From positions 1 to 64,000 of the forward strand of contig NZ_JARXWL010000007.1 in the NCBI RefSeq assembly GCF_029893325.1: DNA of 64,000 nt, given 5' to 3'. This document shows, in pieces, positions 10,718 to 21,453 of the stretch. The translations under genes were made by a program, and so were the position numbers. This DNA comes from Enterococcus sp. PF1-24. Its GTDB lineage: Bacteria; Bacillota; Bacilli; Lactobacillales; Enterococcaceae. Each line of letters starts with the position of its first letter. The stretch's first letter is position 1. The notes beneath the pieces were generated by a model. The model was not told where the DNA came from and did not search any database. It saw nothing but the letters and a program-made list of their open reading frames with translations.

Positions 10718-12310
10718 TTATTTTCCCCTCTTTAATAAACGTAATATTTTTTCACCTAGTGGAAACATTAACCATTCCCGCAACGTAAACAATTGCCAGT
10801 AAACAGCAGCAGTTATAAAACTACTTGCCCCGACAGCCACACTAACAACACTCCACAGCAGGGCTTGCCAACGCTTTTCTGCTAATTGAAAAAAATCAAT
10901 GCCCACTAACAAAAGCCCGACTGTTAGCCCCATTATACCAAGACATTTAAGTAATGTGGAACCAAATTGATGTTCTCGCAAAAAAAAATTAATTTTTTTC
11001 GGCATAAAACAGATGAAACACAGTAAAGTCGCCGTTAAACCCAGCAAAGTCGCTAAGCTAGTCCCCACCGTTCCTAAGTAATAAGTTAGCGGACCAGTTG
11101 CGATAATTTTGATCAACAAACCCACACTAGCAGCTTTTAAAGCTGGCAGAAAGCGATTTTCACTTTGAGCAATGCTTTGATAAGCTTGAATCGCCCCCAT
11201 CAAAGCTACCGCTAAAACAAACAAGGTTAAAGTCAGCTCACCGGCATGATCTTTAAATAAACTAAAATTAATTAACGGCGTTAACAGCGCTAAGCCCAGC
11301 GCCGCAGCGGCAGCTAAACTAACAGATAAACGCAAATAAATGCGGGCTAATTTTTCAAATTGCCCTTGATTTCCCGCTAACAAACGACGGGTTAAAATTG
11401 GCAGAAAACTGGCACTTAAAGCAGTGGCAACGACTAAACCTAATTGCACCAGCGGTTGTCCGCGATCAAAAATCCCTTTATCAATTTTAGCCGCTTGTTG
11501 CGATAATCCCTGTGCCACCAAACTATTTTTCGCAAAAAAGGCATCGACTAATTGAAACAAAATCAAGTAGCCACTATAAATGGATAATAAGCCACCTTCT
11601 AATAAAAAACGACCCAACAAGCCAGTTGATTTTTCCGCTGGTATCTTTACAAAATCAACAAGCTCAAGGCTTTGACGATTTAACTTACGGTCGTAACAAT
11701 GTAGTAGTAGCAAAGCCAAACTACCACCAACCACCGCTCCTACCATCGCTAGCGTTCCCGTTTGATAAATATCCCACGCAAATTGCTGGAAACAAAAAGC
11801 AGCAATTAAGATAACTCCCACCCGCAACACTTGCTCAACAACTTGTGAAATTGCCGTGGGTGTCATTTGCAGGCGACTTTGAAAAGCTCCCCGATACGTC
11901 GCTAATCCCGGAATCAATAAAAAAGTAAAAGAAACCACTTGAATAAGGGGCTGTAAAGCTTGATCCCCCATTAAATGTGCGATTAAGCCACTACCAAAGA
12001 AAACAATCCCCCATAATAGCAAGCTCAGTCCCGTTAATAAAGGCAACAATTGTTGTAAGGCATTTTTCTCTGCAGCGGGGGTTTTAGCTTCTGCCAAATA
12101 TTTTGAAATAAATTGTGGTAAGCCGCTAGCAGCTAAAGTCATCGCCAATCCATAAATCGGATAAACTTGTTGGTACACGTAAAAACCTTCGTCGCCAACG
12201 ATATTTTGAAAAGGTACGCGATAAATGGCACTTAAGATTTTCACAATTAAAGAAGCACCGGTTAAAATCGCAGCACCTTTAATCATATGACGCATTTCTT
12301 TTTGTGGCAT
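10718..12310 (-). CDS. MATE/MurJ-like polysaccharide flippase (SpoVB/YabM type)
   Basis: Integral membrane protein of 530 residues with 13-14 hydrophobic segments; it opens with [27 protein letters not shown], the start typical of SpoVB/YabM-type lipid-linked oligosaccharide exporters. It probably flips a cell-wall lipid precursor; whether it is the main lipid II flippase is not shown by sequence. It lies between mfd and rqcP in the conserved order, 23 bases after mfd. Confidence 0.9.
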   Translation of the reverse strand: MPQKEMRHMIKGAAILTGASLIVKILSAIYRVPFQNIVGDEGFYVYQQVYPIYGLAMTLAASGLPQFISKYLAEAKTPAAEKNALQQLLPLLTGLSLLLWGIVFFGSGLIAHLMGDQALQPLIQVVSFTFLLIPGLATYRGAFQSRLQMTPTAISQVVEQVLRVGVILIAAFCFQQFAWDIYQTGTLAMVGAVVGGSLALLLLHCYDRKLNRQSLELVDFVKIPAEKSTGLLGRFLLEGGLLSIYSGYLILFQLVDAFFAKNSLVAQGLSQQAAKIDKGIFDRGQPLVQLGLVVATALSASFLPILTRRLLAGNQGQFEKLARIYLRLSVSLAAAAALGLALLTPLINFSLFKDHAGELTLTLFVLAVALMGAIQAYQSIAQSENRFLPALKAASVGLLIKIIATGPLTYYLGTVGTSLATLLGLTATLLCFICFMPKKINFFLREHQFGSTLLKCLGIMGLTVGLLLVGIDFFQLAEKRWQALLWSVVSVAVGASSFITAAVYWQLFTLREWLMFPLGEKILRLLKRGK

Positions 12311-12333
12311 TTATCTCCCTCCTCGCTTTTAAT

Positions 12334-15300
12334 TTATTGTTTTTTCTGTTTTTGATATTTCAATTGTCGTAACGCATGTACGAAACTAATGATTTCTTGC
12401 AACATTAACACCCGACTTAAATCTTTAGGAATCGTTAATTTAATCACCATTTTTTCTTTTTCCACCCCTAAAGATGCTCGTAATTTCGTAGCAGCTAAGG
12501 CTTCAAAAATTTGTTCCACTGAAAAAGTTTTCGTACCGACTTTACTTAACACCACCCGCACCACTTGTTGCTGTTTACGAATCACTTCCAACAACGCGCA
12601 ATCGCCGTCCATTTTCAACTGACCAATCATTAATAAATAAGATACTTCATCAGGAAACTCACCAAAACGATCTAGCAAATCAGCTTCTAGCTCTTCTAAC
12701 ATCGCTTGGCTCTCTAACTCCCGCACCCGTTTATAAATTTCAATTTTTTGCCGTTCATCTTCGATATAAGTAGTTGGTAAATATGCATCAATCCCCAAAT
12801 CGATTTCCACCGAAGTTTTTTGAATTTGGGCGTTTTTCCCTTGTTTACGGGCAACTGCTTCTGTTAACATTTGTGAATACATATCAAAGCCGACCGCATC
12901 AATAAAGCCATGCTGTTGGGCACCTAATAAATTCCCGGCTCCGCGAATGGATAAATCTCGCATGGCAATTTTAAAACCTGAACCTAATTCAGTAAAATCT
13001 TTAATCGCTTGTAATCTTTTTTCGCTGACTTCATTAAGAATTTTTTGTGGTTCATACATGAAATAAGCATAAGCCACTCGATTACTACGCCCGACCCGCC
13101 CCCGTAATTGATACAAAGTCGATAAGCCCATGTAATCCGCATTATCTACTAATAAAGTATTGGCATTAGGAATATCTACCCCCGTTTCAATAATCGTGGT
13201 AGTTACTAAAACATCATATTCCCCTTCAACAAATTCAAAAAGCGTATTTTCCAACTGAACTTCGGTCATTTGACCGTGAGCATAACCAATTCGCACTTCC
13301 GGCACCAACTCTTGTAGCTCTTCGACTTTTTGTTCAATCGTATCTACGCGGTTATATAGGTAGAAAACTTGTCCATCTCGCGCCATTTCCCTTTCAATCG
13401 CTTCACGAACGGCACCGGCATTGCGTTCCATCACATAAGTTTGAATCGGGTAACGATTAGCTGGCGGCGTTTCAATCACCGACAAATCGCGCACTCCTAA
13501 CATGGACATATGCAAAGTTCGTGGAATTGGTGTAGCGGTTAAAGTTAAAACGTCAACTTGCGAGCGTAACTGTTTCAAGCGCTCCTTGTGTTTCACACCA
13601 AAACGCTGTTCTTCATCAATAATTAACAACCCTAAATCACTAAACTCCATATCTTTAGATAAAATCCGATGCGTTCCCACTACGATATCGACTTTGCCGG
13701 TTTTAATTTCTTGCAAAGTTTCCGCCTGTTGCTTTTTCGTCCGGAAACGGCTCAACAACCCAACATTTACCGGGAATCCTTCAAAACGATCTAACATAGT
13801 TTCATAATGCTGTTGCGCTAAAATCGTTGTTGGCACTAAAAAGGCAACTTGCTTGCTTTCTTTTATGGCTTTAAAAGCCGCTCGCAAAGCGACTTCGGTT
13901 TTACCAAAGCCCACATCGCCAACTAACAGACGATCCATCGGGCGAGCTCGTTCCATATCCCGTTTAATTTCAGCCGCACTCCGCAATTGATCTTCCGTTT
14001 CAGAATAAGGGAAAGAATCTTCAAACTCTTTTTGATATTGATCATCTGGTGCAAAAGCATAGCCTTTTTCCGACTCTCTGGCAGCATATAACTGAATTAA
14101 ATCATCAGCAATATCTTCAATTTTAGCGGAAACTTTGCGTTTGGTTTTCGTCCATTCGCTACCGCCTAATTTATTAATTCGCGGCAATTTCCCTTCAGCC
14201 GCTACATATTTTTGAATTAAATTCAGCTGCGTCACGGGAATAAATAATTTAGCATCATCTTGATAAATAATCGACATATAATCTTGATGAACGCCGTCAA
14301 TTTCTAACGTCTCCATCCCAACGTATTTACCAATCCCGTGATTAATATGAACAATGTAATCACCGACTTTTAGCTCGTTATAACTTTTTAAGCGTTCCGC
14401 ATTAGAGACTGTTTGACGACGAGCACGTTTTTTTGTAGTTTTCTGGAAAATTTCTTTTTCGGTAATCACGACAATTTTTTCTTGTAGCAACTCAAAACCG
14501 GTTTGCAAATTGCCTTCGATAAATTGTAATTGCCCAGGAATCAGATTATCGGCGGTCGTTTCAACACCTTGAATCTCATAGTCTCGAAACATTTCATCCA
14601 CTTTACGAATCCGCGCTTTAGTAGGCAGCAAAACAACGACCGTCTGCAATTGTTTTTGCCAACGATCTATTTCTGTTTTTAACAAAGGCATCTGGCCGAA
14701 AAATTGTTGCATATTACGATATTGAAAATCGATGATAGTGTTAAAACGTAAATTGCCCATGCCTTTTTTAAATAAAGAAAAGAAAGTAGTGTTTAACGAA
14801 CTTTTGGTAATTAAATTGTGGCCTTCTTTCATAAATTGTTGCTCTGAAAAAACCCGCATTTCTTCTAAACGCTGTGTCTGCCATTCACCAGCTTCACGGT
14901 CAATTTCGCGATTGGTTTCCAACAAACGGGGGTAATCATCCATAAATAACAACATTTCTTCATCAAAATAATCCATCAAGGTGCTAGCTTCTTGATATAA
15001 GAAGGAAGTGTAATAATTAGCGATTTCACCCGGAACACCAGCTTCCCAAGAACTAATTAACTGACCAAAATAATCTTGTAGAAAATTCTTTTCCGTTAAA
15101 TCTTGCGTAATCGCTAAACGCTTTTGCAAAGCTTCTTGCAACGCCACAATCCCTTGGTTTAAATTATCAGTCGAAAAAATCAATTCGGTAGCAGGACTAA
15201 TCACGATTTCTTCAATGGTTTCTACAGAACGTTGACTGTCAGCTTCAAAATAGCGCAAAGAATCTATTTCTTCATCAAATAATTCCACTCGCACAGGATA

Positions 15301-15864
15301 TTCACTATTTAAAGGATAAATATCAATGATGCTTCCCCGTAAACTAAATTCCCCAGGACGCCCCACCATACCTTGTCGTTCATAGCCCATCAGCGTCAAT
15401 TTTTCTGCTAAATCATTCATGGCGACAACACCACCGATTTGCCAATTAAAATGAGCGGCTTGCCAGGTTTGTTTGGTAGGTAAAAATTTTCGTAGTCCGG
15501 CAATCGGCACGACAAAAATACCTTTTCCCCCACTAGTTAAAGCATCCAGCGCGACAATCCGTTGTTCCCGCGCTTCTGGTGAGGCAAAGGCCATTTCCGC
15601 CGTTAACATTTCTTCTACTGGAAACAAGAAAACTTCTTCAGCAGGTAAAACATTTATTAAATCATCGACTAAGCGATTGGCATAATACAAATTAGGCGTA
15701 GCCACAACGACACTTTTTTGTAAGCATTGATAGGCACTTACCATAATCAGCATCTTAGCCGAACTAGAAACCCCTGTCAGTAATTGCCGTGTATTTTTTT
15801 CTAATAAGGTTTCGTGCCATTGGCGAACCACCGTGTGTTGCCCCACAAACTCGATTAAATTCAT
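12334..15864 (-). CDS. mfd: Transcription-repair coupling factor
   Basis: Removes RNA polymerase stalled at DNA lesions and recruits UvrA. The 1176-residue protein shows a UvrB-like N-terminal module, the RNA-polymerase interaction domain (GDYIVHINHGIGKYVGMETL, about residue 510), a RecG-type helicase with Walker A GDVGFGKTEVA and DEEQRFG, and the C-terminal TRCF domain. Length is normal. Two tandem copies of a ~110-base intergenic repeat fill the space to pth, and the end of one supplies the AAGGAG ribosome site. Confidence 0.98.
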   Translation of the reverse strand: MNLIEFVGQHTVVRQWHETLLEKNTRQLLTGVSSSAKMLIMVSAYQCLQKSVVVATPNLYYANRLVDDLINVLPAEEVFLFPVEEMLTAEMAFASPEAREQRIVALDALTSGGKGIFVVPIAGLRKFLPTKQTWQAAHFNWQIGGVVAMNDLAEKLTLMGYERQGMVGRPGEFSLRGSIIDIYPLNSEYPVRVELFDEEIDSLRYFEADSQRSVETIEEIVISPATELIFSTDNLNQGIVALQEALQKRLAITQDLTEKNFLQDYFGQLISSWEAGVPGEIANYYTSFLYQEASTLMDYFDEEMLLFMDDYPRLLETNREIDREAGEWQTQRLEEMRVFSEQQFMKEGHNLITKSSLNTTFFSLFKKGMGNLRFNTIIDFQYRNMQQFFGQMPLLKTEIDRWQKQLQTVVVLLPTKARIRKVDEMFRDYEIQGVETTADNLIPGQLQFIEGNLQTGFELLQEKIVVITEKEIFQKTTKKRARRQTVSNAERLKSYNELKVGDYIVHINHGIGKYVGMETLEIDGVHQDYMSIIYQDDAKLFIPVTQLNLIQKYVAAEGKLPRINKLGGSEWTKTKRKVSAKIEDIADDLIQLYAARESEKGYAFAPDDQYQKEFEDSFPYSETEDQLRSAAEIKRDMERARPMDRLLVGDVGFGKTEVALRAAFKAIKESKQVAFLVPTTILAQQHYETMLDRFEGFPVNVGLLSRFRTKKQQAETLQEIKTGKVDIVVGTHRILSKDMEFSDLGLLIIDEEQRFGVKHKERLKQLRSQVDVLTLTATPIPRTLHMSMLGVRDLSVIETPPANRYPIQTYVMERNAGAVREAIEREMARDGQVFYLYNRVDTIEQKVEELQELVPEVRIGYAHGQMTEVQLENTLFEFVEGEYDVLVTTTIIETGVDIPNANTLLVDNADYMGLSTLYQLRGRVGRSNRVAYAYFMYEPQKILNEVSEKRLQAIKDFTELGSGFKIAMRDLSIRGAGNLLGAQQHGFIDAVGFDMYSQMLTEAVARKQGKNAQIQKTSVEIDLGIDAYLPTTYIEDERQKIEIYKRVRELESQAMLEELEADLLDRFGEFPDEVSYLLMIGQLKMDGDCALLEVIRKQQQVVRVVLSKVGTKTFSVEQIFEALAATKLRASLGVEKEKMVIKLTIPKDLSRVLMLQEIISFVHALRQLKYQKQKKQ

Positions 15865-15874
15865 AATTAAAGCT

Positions 15875-15982
15875 CCTTGTTCGTATTAAGGTATTAAATT
15901 TCCTTTGAAAATTTAGTTCGATTCTCACGCCGTATATCATTCCACTACTGCGCTTGAATAAGTGGAAGCTAGTTTAAATCAA
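15875..15982. repeat. Intergenic repeat element, copy A
   Basis: On the minus strand the element reads TTCCACTTATTCAA, about 12 variable bases, AGTGGAATGATATACG, TGAGAATCGAACTAAATTTT, CAAAGGAAATTTAATACC and ends ACGAACAAGGAG, the mfd ribosome site. TTCCACTTATT/AGTGGAA can pair. Copies B (15983-16105) and C (21454-21576) share this layout. Its function is unknown. Confidence 0.75.
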
Positions 15983-16105
15983 GGAAATAAATTTTTCGGA
16001 AAAATTCACCTTTTTTTCTCACTACGCATACCATTCAACTACTTGTAACGTTGGTAAGTTGAACTGGCAACTAACATCCTTGTTCGTTTCAAGGTATTAA
16101 ATTCT
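15983..16105. repeat. Intergenic repeat element, copy B
   Basis: Diverged copy lying directly against copy A in the same orientation. It keeps GAATTTAATACCTTG, ACGAACAAGGATG, the CAGTTCAACTTA...TAGTTGAATGG inverted repeat and TATGCGTAGTGAGAA. The paired arms differ from copy A in compensating places (TTCCACTTA/AGTGGAA versus TTCAACTTA/TAGTTGAA), which suggests that the hairpin is kept. Confidence 0.7.
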
Positions 16106-16116
16106 CATTAAAAAAA

Positions 16117-16677
16117 TTAATTAAACTGATTCATTGTATCGATAAAATTATTTTTTTCCATATAAAATCCTAAAGCAGCAACGGCTTGGTCAAGGCTGTT
16201 TTCAATTAGCGGTTGATCCTCTTGGTCAAAAGGACTTAAAACATGATTAACGACACTCATTTTACCTTTCGGGCGACCAATACCGACTTTAACTCGATCA
16301 AAAACTTGATCATTTAAATGAGAAATAATGCTTTTTATGCCATTATGGCCGCCAGCACCACCTTTTTGGCGCAAGCGAATTTTACCAACATCTAAATCCA
16401 AATCATCATAAACAACTACCATTTCATCTGGATAAATCCCGAAATACGTCATTAATGGTACTACCGCTTTTCCTGATTCATTCATAAAGGTTTGCGGCTT
16501 AACTAAAAGAATTTTTTCACCGTTTACGAAAAATTCGCCGACTTCTGCTTGAAAACTATTTTGTTTGAAACTAACCTGATATTTTTCAGCTAAACGGTCC
16601 ATCACCATAAAGCCAATATTATGTTTTGTCTTTTCATATTTTGTACCAGGATTTCCTAGGCCTACAAACATTTTCAT
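16117..16677 (-). CDS. pth: Peptidyl-tRNA hydrolase
   Basis: Releases peptides from prematurely dropped peptidyl-tRNA. All hallmarks are present in 186 residues: FVGLGNPGTKYEKTKHNIGF with the catalytic His of HNIGF, KPQTFMNESG and DDLDLDVGKIRLRQKGGAGGHNG. GAGG lies six bases before the ATG. It is followed by mfd after two copies of the intergenic repeat, the standard pth-mfd order. Confidence 0.97.
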   Translation of the reverse strand: MKMFVGLGNPGTKYEKTKHNIGFMVMDRLAEKYQVSFKQNSFQAEVGEFFVNGEKILLVKPQTFMNESGKAVVPLMTYFGIYPDEMVVVYDDLDLDVGKIRLRQKGGAGGHNGIKSIISHLNDQVFDRVKVGIGRPKGKMSVVNHVLSPFDQEDQPLIENSLDQAVAALGFYMEKNNFIDTMNQFN

Positions 16678-16994
16678 ATCTTATACCTCATCACTTTAGG
16701 GAATTAAGTCAAAAAACTTCATACAATTCATATTATATGAAAACCCACTTCCTCTAAGCCTTCCTTAAAAATTACAGTTTGCTTTGCATAGCACAAAATA
16801 CTGGATAGCACATCGCTACCCAGTTTCTTCAACTTACTGAGTATATCATATTGGGCAGGGAGTTGTCCGCCTTTTTAAGTAAATTTAGCAAGATTTAACG
16901 AAAATTCTCCTTTGAATTTCTGCCTTTTTTTCAAACAACTAAGCAAAAAAACTAGTACAGCTAAAAAAACTGTTTTATTTTTCGAGCGTATTGC
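16678..16994. other. Divergent intergenic region between pth and ldh
   Basis: No gene is supported here. An imperfect hairpin ACTGGATAGC / GCTACCCAGT lies at 16800-16824 without a clear T-run. The ldh promoter lies at the right end. No Rex-type operator (TTGTGAAN4TTCACAA) was found. Confidence 0.5.
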
Positions 16995-17023
16995 ATGACA
17001 GATTAAAAAATAATTGTTATGAT
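16995..17023 (+). promoter_or_regulatory. Promoter of ldh
   Basis: ATGACA (16995-17000), 17-base spacer, TATGAT (17018-17023), 57 bases upstream of the ldh ATG. The -10 is strong. Confidence 0.6.
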
Positions 17024-17047
17024 AAAGACATAAAAAAAGAATGATAG

Positions 17048-18034
<987 letters not shown>

Positions 18035-18052
18035 ATTTTATTATTCAGTTTC

Positions 18053-18080
18053 ACTCTCGCTAGCCATGGCTGGCGAGAGT
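18053..18080 (+). terminator. Terminator after ldh
   Basis: ACTCTCGC / GCGAGAGT arms with an inner AGCC/GGCT stem, 18 bases after the ldh stop, followed by CTTTA. The stem is GC-rich. Confidence 0.8.
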
Positions 18081-18162
18081 CTTTACATATTCTTACAAAT
18101 CATTTTTAAATACCATATGTTATTTAATTTTTTTAAAAATATTCGTAGTTTCTGTACCGCAA

Positions 18163-18198
18163 ACATGCCAATTTATGGTATTATATAAAATGGCATGT
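18163..18198 (+). promoter_or_regulatory. Palindrome and direct repeats at the L,D-transpeptidase promoter
   Basis: ACATGCCA (18163-18170) and TGGCATGT (18191-18198) form perfect inverted arms around a -10-like TATTAT (18179-18184). CCAATTTATG recurs at 18168 and 18198, and GCATGTC at 18193 and 18213. The layout suggests an operator for a regulator of the downstream cell-wall gene; the regulator is unknown. Confidence 0.45.
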
Positions 18199-18284
18199 CC
18201 AATTTATGTTGAAGCATGTCGCTAATGTAAACAATTCGATTTAAAAATCGTTAGAATAAATGGAAGTAAGGAGCTTTTCCCATC

Positions 18285-19739
18285 ATGAGTAGAGTAGCTA
18301 GACATCAAGAAAAACAACAAAAATCCCCGTCAAATTTCAAGTTCAACCTAAACGTAAAAGACTTATCAGTTATTATTCCGGTCGTCATCATTTTACTGTT
18401 AGCTTTAGCTTATCTTTTCGGTGGTGTTTATTATAATAATAAATTTACTAGTAAAACCTCTATTAACGGTTTAAGCGTCGGCGGATTAAACGCCAAAGAT
18501 GCTCAAAAGTTGTTAGATGAGCATTACGCTACTCAAGATTTCTCAATTACCGACGATGGCAAAGAATGGAAAAGCATTCCTTTTTCTGAACTAGGTGTTA
18601 AAGCCAATTACGGCGATAAAGTAGCTACTGCATTAAAAGAGCAAAACAACTGGGCTTGGCCGGTCGCTTTATTTAAAAAGACCGATTTAAAGATGGAAGT
18701 CACTTCCGTTAACATTGACCAATTAAATACTTCCTTACAACCGATTTTCACAGAAATTGGCACTTTAAACGAAACTCGTAAACCAACGAAAGATGCGGCT
18801 TTAGTAAAAACTGATGCTGGCTTCGTAATTGAAAAAGAAGTGCAAGGAGACACTATTCACGTTAATCATTTCCACGAGGGTATGATTAATACTTTAGTTT
18901 CTGGTCAAAGCGAATTAGAGCTACACGATTATTTACATCAGCCTGGTGTTACTACTGAAGATACCAGTTTAAAAGAAAAAGAAGCTTCTTTAAACAATAT
19001 TGCTAAAGTTAACGCGAATTATTCTATTAACGGTCAGCTAATTAATATTCCAACAACGCAAATCATGGATTGGTTAATTTTTGAAAATGGTGAAATTTCA
19101 CTGAACCAAGATAAATTAACCACTTACGTCACTGATTTAGCAATCAATTATGATACTAGTGTTACAACTTATGGTAACCCTTCAACTTTCAACTCTACTT
19201 TAGCTGGTGAAATCACCGTACCAGCCGGCACTTATGGCTGGAGCATTTTAATCGCTGATGAAGTTGAAGCTTTAAAGCAAGATATTTTAGCTGGTGGCGA
19301 ATTTACACGCTCACCAATTGTTGATGGTCCAACTGGCGCTGATCATCCATTAATCGGCAACACTTACGTGGAAGTCGATTTAGCAAACCAACACATGTGG
19401 TATTATCAAGATGGCGCTGTCGTAATTGAAACAGATGTCGTAACAGGTCGCCCAGGTATGAATACCGTTCCTGGTGTCCATTATGTTTGGAACAAACAAA
19501 GTCCTTCTATTTTAAGAGGGGATAATGGTGATGGTACGAAATACGAAACACAAGTATCTTACTGGATGGCGATTGACTGGATTGGTATCGGCATTCACGA
19601 TTCCAACTGGCAATACGCTTATGGTGGTTCACAATACTTAAACGGCTATGGCTCTCATGGCTGTATTAATACCCCACCAGCTATCGCTGCCCAAATGTAT
19701 GATATGGTGGCTATTCATACACCAGTTATCGTTCACTAA
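18285..19739 (+). CDS. Peptidoglycan L,D-transpeptidase (YkuD domain)
   Basis: Makes 3-3 cross-links in peptidoglycan, or anchors other groups, by an active-site Cys. The sequence has a cytoplasmic basic N-terminus, one transmembrane helix (about residues 31-47), two PG_binding_4-like repeats and a C-terminal YkuD domain ending with SHGCIN, where Cys460 is the nucleophile. The architecture and 484-residue length match the Enterococcus faecium Ldt-fm type, which can bypass beta-lactam-sensitive D,D-transpeptidases when its substrate is available. It is monocistronic with its own terminator. Confidence 0.93.
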   Translation: MSRVARHQEKQQKSPSNFKFNLNVKDLSVIIPVVIILLLALAYLFGGVYYNNKFTSKTSINGLSVGGLNAKDAQKLLDEHYATQDFSITDDGKEWKSIPFSELGVKANYGDKVATALKEQNNWAWPVALFKKTDLKMEVTSVNIDQLNTSLQPIFTEIGTLNETRKPTKDAALVKTDAGFVIEKEVQGDTIHVNHFHEGMINTLVSGQSELELHDYLHQPGVTTEDTSLKEKEASLNNIAKVNANYSINGQLINIPTTQIMDWLIFENGEISLNQDKLTTYVTDLAINYDTSVTTYGNPSTFNSTLAGEITVPAGTYGWSILIADEVEALKQDILAGGEFTRSPIVDGPTGADHPLIGNTYVEVDLANQHMWYYQDGAVVIETDVVTGRPGMNTVPGVHYVWNKQSPSILRGDNGDGTKYETQVSYWMAIDWIGIGIHDSNWQYAYGGSQYLNGYGSHGCINTPPAIAAQMYDMVAIHTPVIVH

Positions 19740-19745
19740 AAAATT

Positions 19746-19787
19746 AAAAATAGAGCATACGCTGTTTGGGCGTATGCTCTATTTTTT
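19746..19787. terminator. Bidirectional terminator between ldt and vanZ-like genes
   Basis: Inverted repeat AAAAATAGAGCATACGC / GCGTATGCTCTATTTTT with a 7-base loop; A-run on one side and T-run on the other let it serve both converging genes. Confidence 0.9.
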
Positions 19788-19807
19788 ATATAATTTTAAC
19801 CAACTAC

Positions 19808-20347
19808 TTAGCGTTTTTTGCGTTTCTTTCCTTTACCTTTAAATAATTGTAGCCACAATAACGTTCCTAAGACAGCGGTCAACGCCCCCACCGAATCCAA
19901 TAAGATATCTTGAAATAACGGGCTACGTCCACTGGTTAACATTTGATGATATTCATCTAAAGCCGCATAACCAGTCGCCGCCAACCACACCAAGACGGCA
20001 ACGAAAAAGTATTCCGACATTTTTTTCGAAGTTCCTACAAATAAACTCCAACTCATGATAAAGTAAGTGAAAAAATGCGCCCCTTTGCGAATAAAAAATT
20101 CCACAAAAGCAAAATAGCCGGAATAAGCAACGCTGACTTCTTTCCCGCCATAAGTAAAAGCAATCCCACTTAAGCGACTTTCCAAAGGCTTACTAGCTAA
20201 CCATTTTTCCAACAAAGGAATTAAAGATTGCTCCTCGTAGGGTTGTGAAGAAGAATAAAAAAGAATCCCCATCATCACCAAAGCAACTAACCAATAAAAA
20301 TTGCCATTACGCAATTGTTTTTGTAACATCTCTACTGTCATCCTCAT
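19808..20347 (-). CDS. VanZ-like family membrane protein
   Basis: About 179 residues with four or five hydrophobic segments and the family pattern: FIRKGAHFFTYFIMS in the middle and DEYHQMLTSGRSPLFQDILLDSVG near the end, then a basic tail. Members of this family include VanZ (low-level teicoplanin resistance), but most chromosomal copies have no proven role. No van genes are nearby, so glycopeptide resistance should not be inferred. The start is uncertain by a few codons. Confidence 0.85.
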   Translation of the reverse strand: MRMTVEMLQKQLRNGNFYWLVALVMMGILFYSSSQPYEEQSLIPLLEKWLASKPLESRLSGIAFTYGGKEVSVAYSGYFAFVEFFIRKGAHFFTYFIMSWSLFVGTSKKMSEYFFVAVLVWLAATGYAALDEYHQMLTSGRSPLFQDILLDSVGALTAVLGTLLWLQLFKGKGKKRKKR

Positions 20348-20474
20348 TTGATTATATTTTGTCTTTTCATTTTACCACTGAAACAGCTACTGTGCAGAAA
20401 ATTTTTTACCTAATAAAAAAAGCCAAGACATTAATGAAATTAATATCTCAGCTATTGCTATTTGTGCTAAAAGT

Positions 20475-21446
20475 TTATAGTAACTCTTTTCGTAAAGTTG
20501 CATCTGCTTTTGCTGATAAATATTTAGGAGCGATATCTAAAACAGTATAAGCACCAAATAGTTTTTCCTGTGCCAAACGCCCACAAGCGCGAGCATAAGC
20601 AACTAAAACACTGGCAGTAAATTCGGGATTGCTTTCTAAATCTAAACGATATTCAATCACTTGCTTAGTCGTTTCCCCGGTAGTACCAACATGGAGCACC
20701 ATGCCGCCGTGGGGCATCGCTTTATGATCACGATTCAATTCCTCTTGTGAAATAAAATGAACCTCAGTATCATAATCCGCAAAATAATTTGGCATCGTTA
20801 CGATTTCTTCTTTAATCGCTGCCGCATCAGCACCTTCTTCTAAAACAATAAAACATTCTCTAAAATGTTTATCACGAGTTGTTAAAGTCAATTTTTCGCC
20901 TGCTTTTAACTTTTCAATAATTTCTTGATTAGGCACTGTGTATTGAGTCGCATCCGCCACGCCGGCAATTCTTCTTAAAGCATCCGAATGCCCTTGGCTA
21001 ACCCCTTTTCCCCAAAAAGTATAGCTTTCCCCTTGTGGTAAAACACTTTCCGCATACAAACGATTCAAGCTAAACAAACCAGGATCCCAACCCGTTGAAA
21101 TAATTGACACCGTTTGATGATCTTTAGCTACTTGATCAACATTAGCAAAATGCTCTGGAATTTTCGCATGGGTATCAAAACTATCAACAGTATTAAAGCT
21201 TTTAGTGATTTCTGGCGTTTGCACAGGTAAATCCGTTGCTGAACCACCACAAAGAATACAAACATCAATTTCAGCTTTTTTACTTTGCAAATCATCCATA
21301 TGGTAAGCAGTTGCGCCTTCAGTTGTAACTTTTTCAGGTGCTCTACGAGTAAAAACTCCCACTAACTCCATATCAGGATTTTGTTTTAAAGCCCGCTCTA
21401 CCCCACGGCCTAAATTACCATAGCCAATAATTGCAACTTTTGTCAT
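20475..21446 (-). CDS. ddh: meso-Diaminopimelate D-dehydrogenase
   Basis: NADPH-dependent enzyme that makes meso-diaminopimelate directly from tetrahydrodipicolinate, a one-step route to lysine. The 323-residue protein opens with the dinucleotide motif VAIIGYGNLGRGVE and carries the family segments CGGSATDLPVQTPE, STGWDPGLFSLNR and WGKGVSQGHSDALRR. GAGGAG precedes the ATG, inside a copy of the intergenic repeat. Most enterococci carry L-Lys, not DAP, in peptidoglycan, so its likely job here is lysine synthesis; the rest of the pathway is not in the window. Confidence 0.95.
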   Translation of the reverse strand: MTKVAIIGYGNLGRGVERALKQNPDMELVGVFTRRAPEKVTTEGATAYHMDDLQSKKAEIDVCILCGGSATDLPVQTPEITKSFNTVDSFDTHAKIPEHFANVDQVAKDHQTVSIISTGWDPGLFSLNRLYAESVLPQGESYTFWGKGVSQGHSDALRRIAGVADATQYTVPNQEIIEKLKAGEKLTLTTRDKHFRECFIVLEEGADAAAIKEEIVTMPNYFADYDTEVHFISQEELNRDHKAMPHGGMVLHVGTTGETTKQVIEYRLDLESNPEFTASVLVAYARACGRLAQEKLFGAYTVLDIAPKYLSAKADATLRKELL

Positions 21447-21453
21447 TTAAATC

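Noticed and set aside
19808-20347. Glycopeptide resistance determinant (vanZ)
   Set aside because: It is only a VanZ-like family member; no vanHAX or vanRS genes are present.
20245-20550. 101-codon plus-strand frame across the vanZ-like/ddh junction
   Set aside because: It overlaps the ends of two recognisable genes on the other strand and has no domain or ribosome site.
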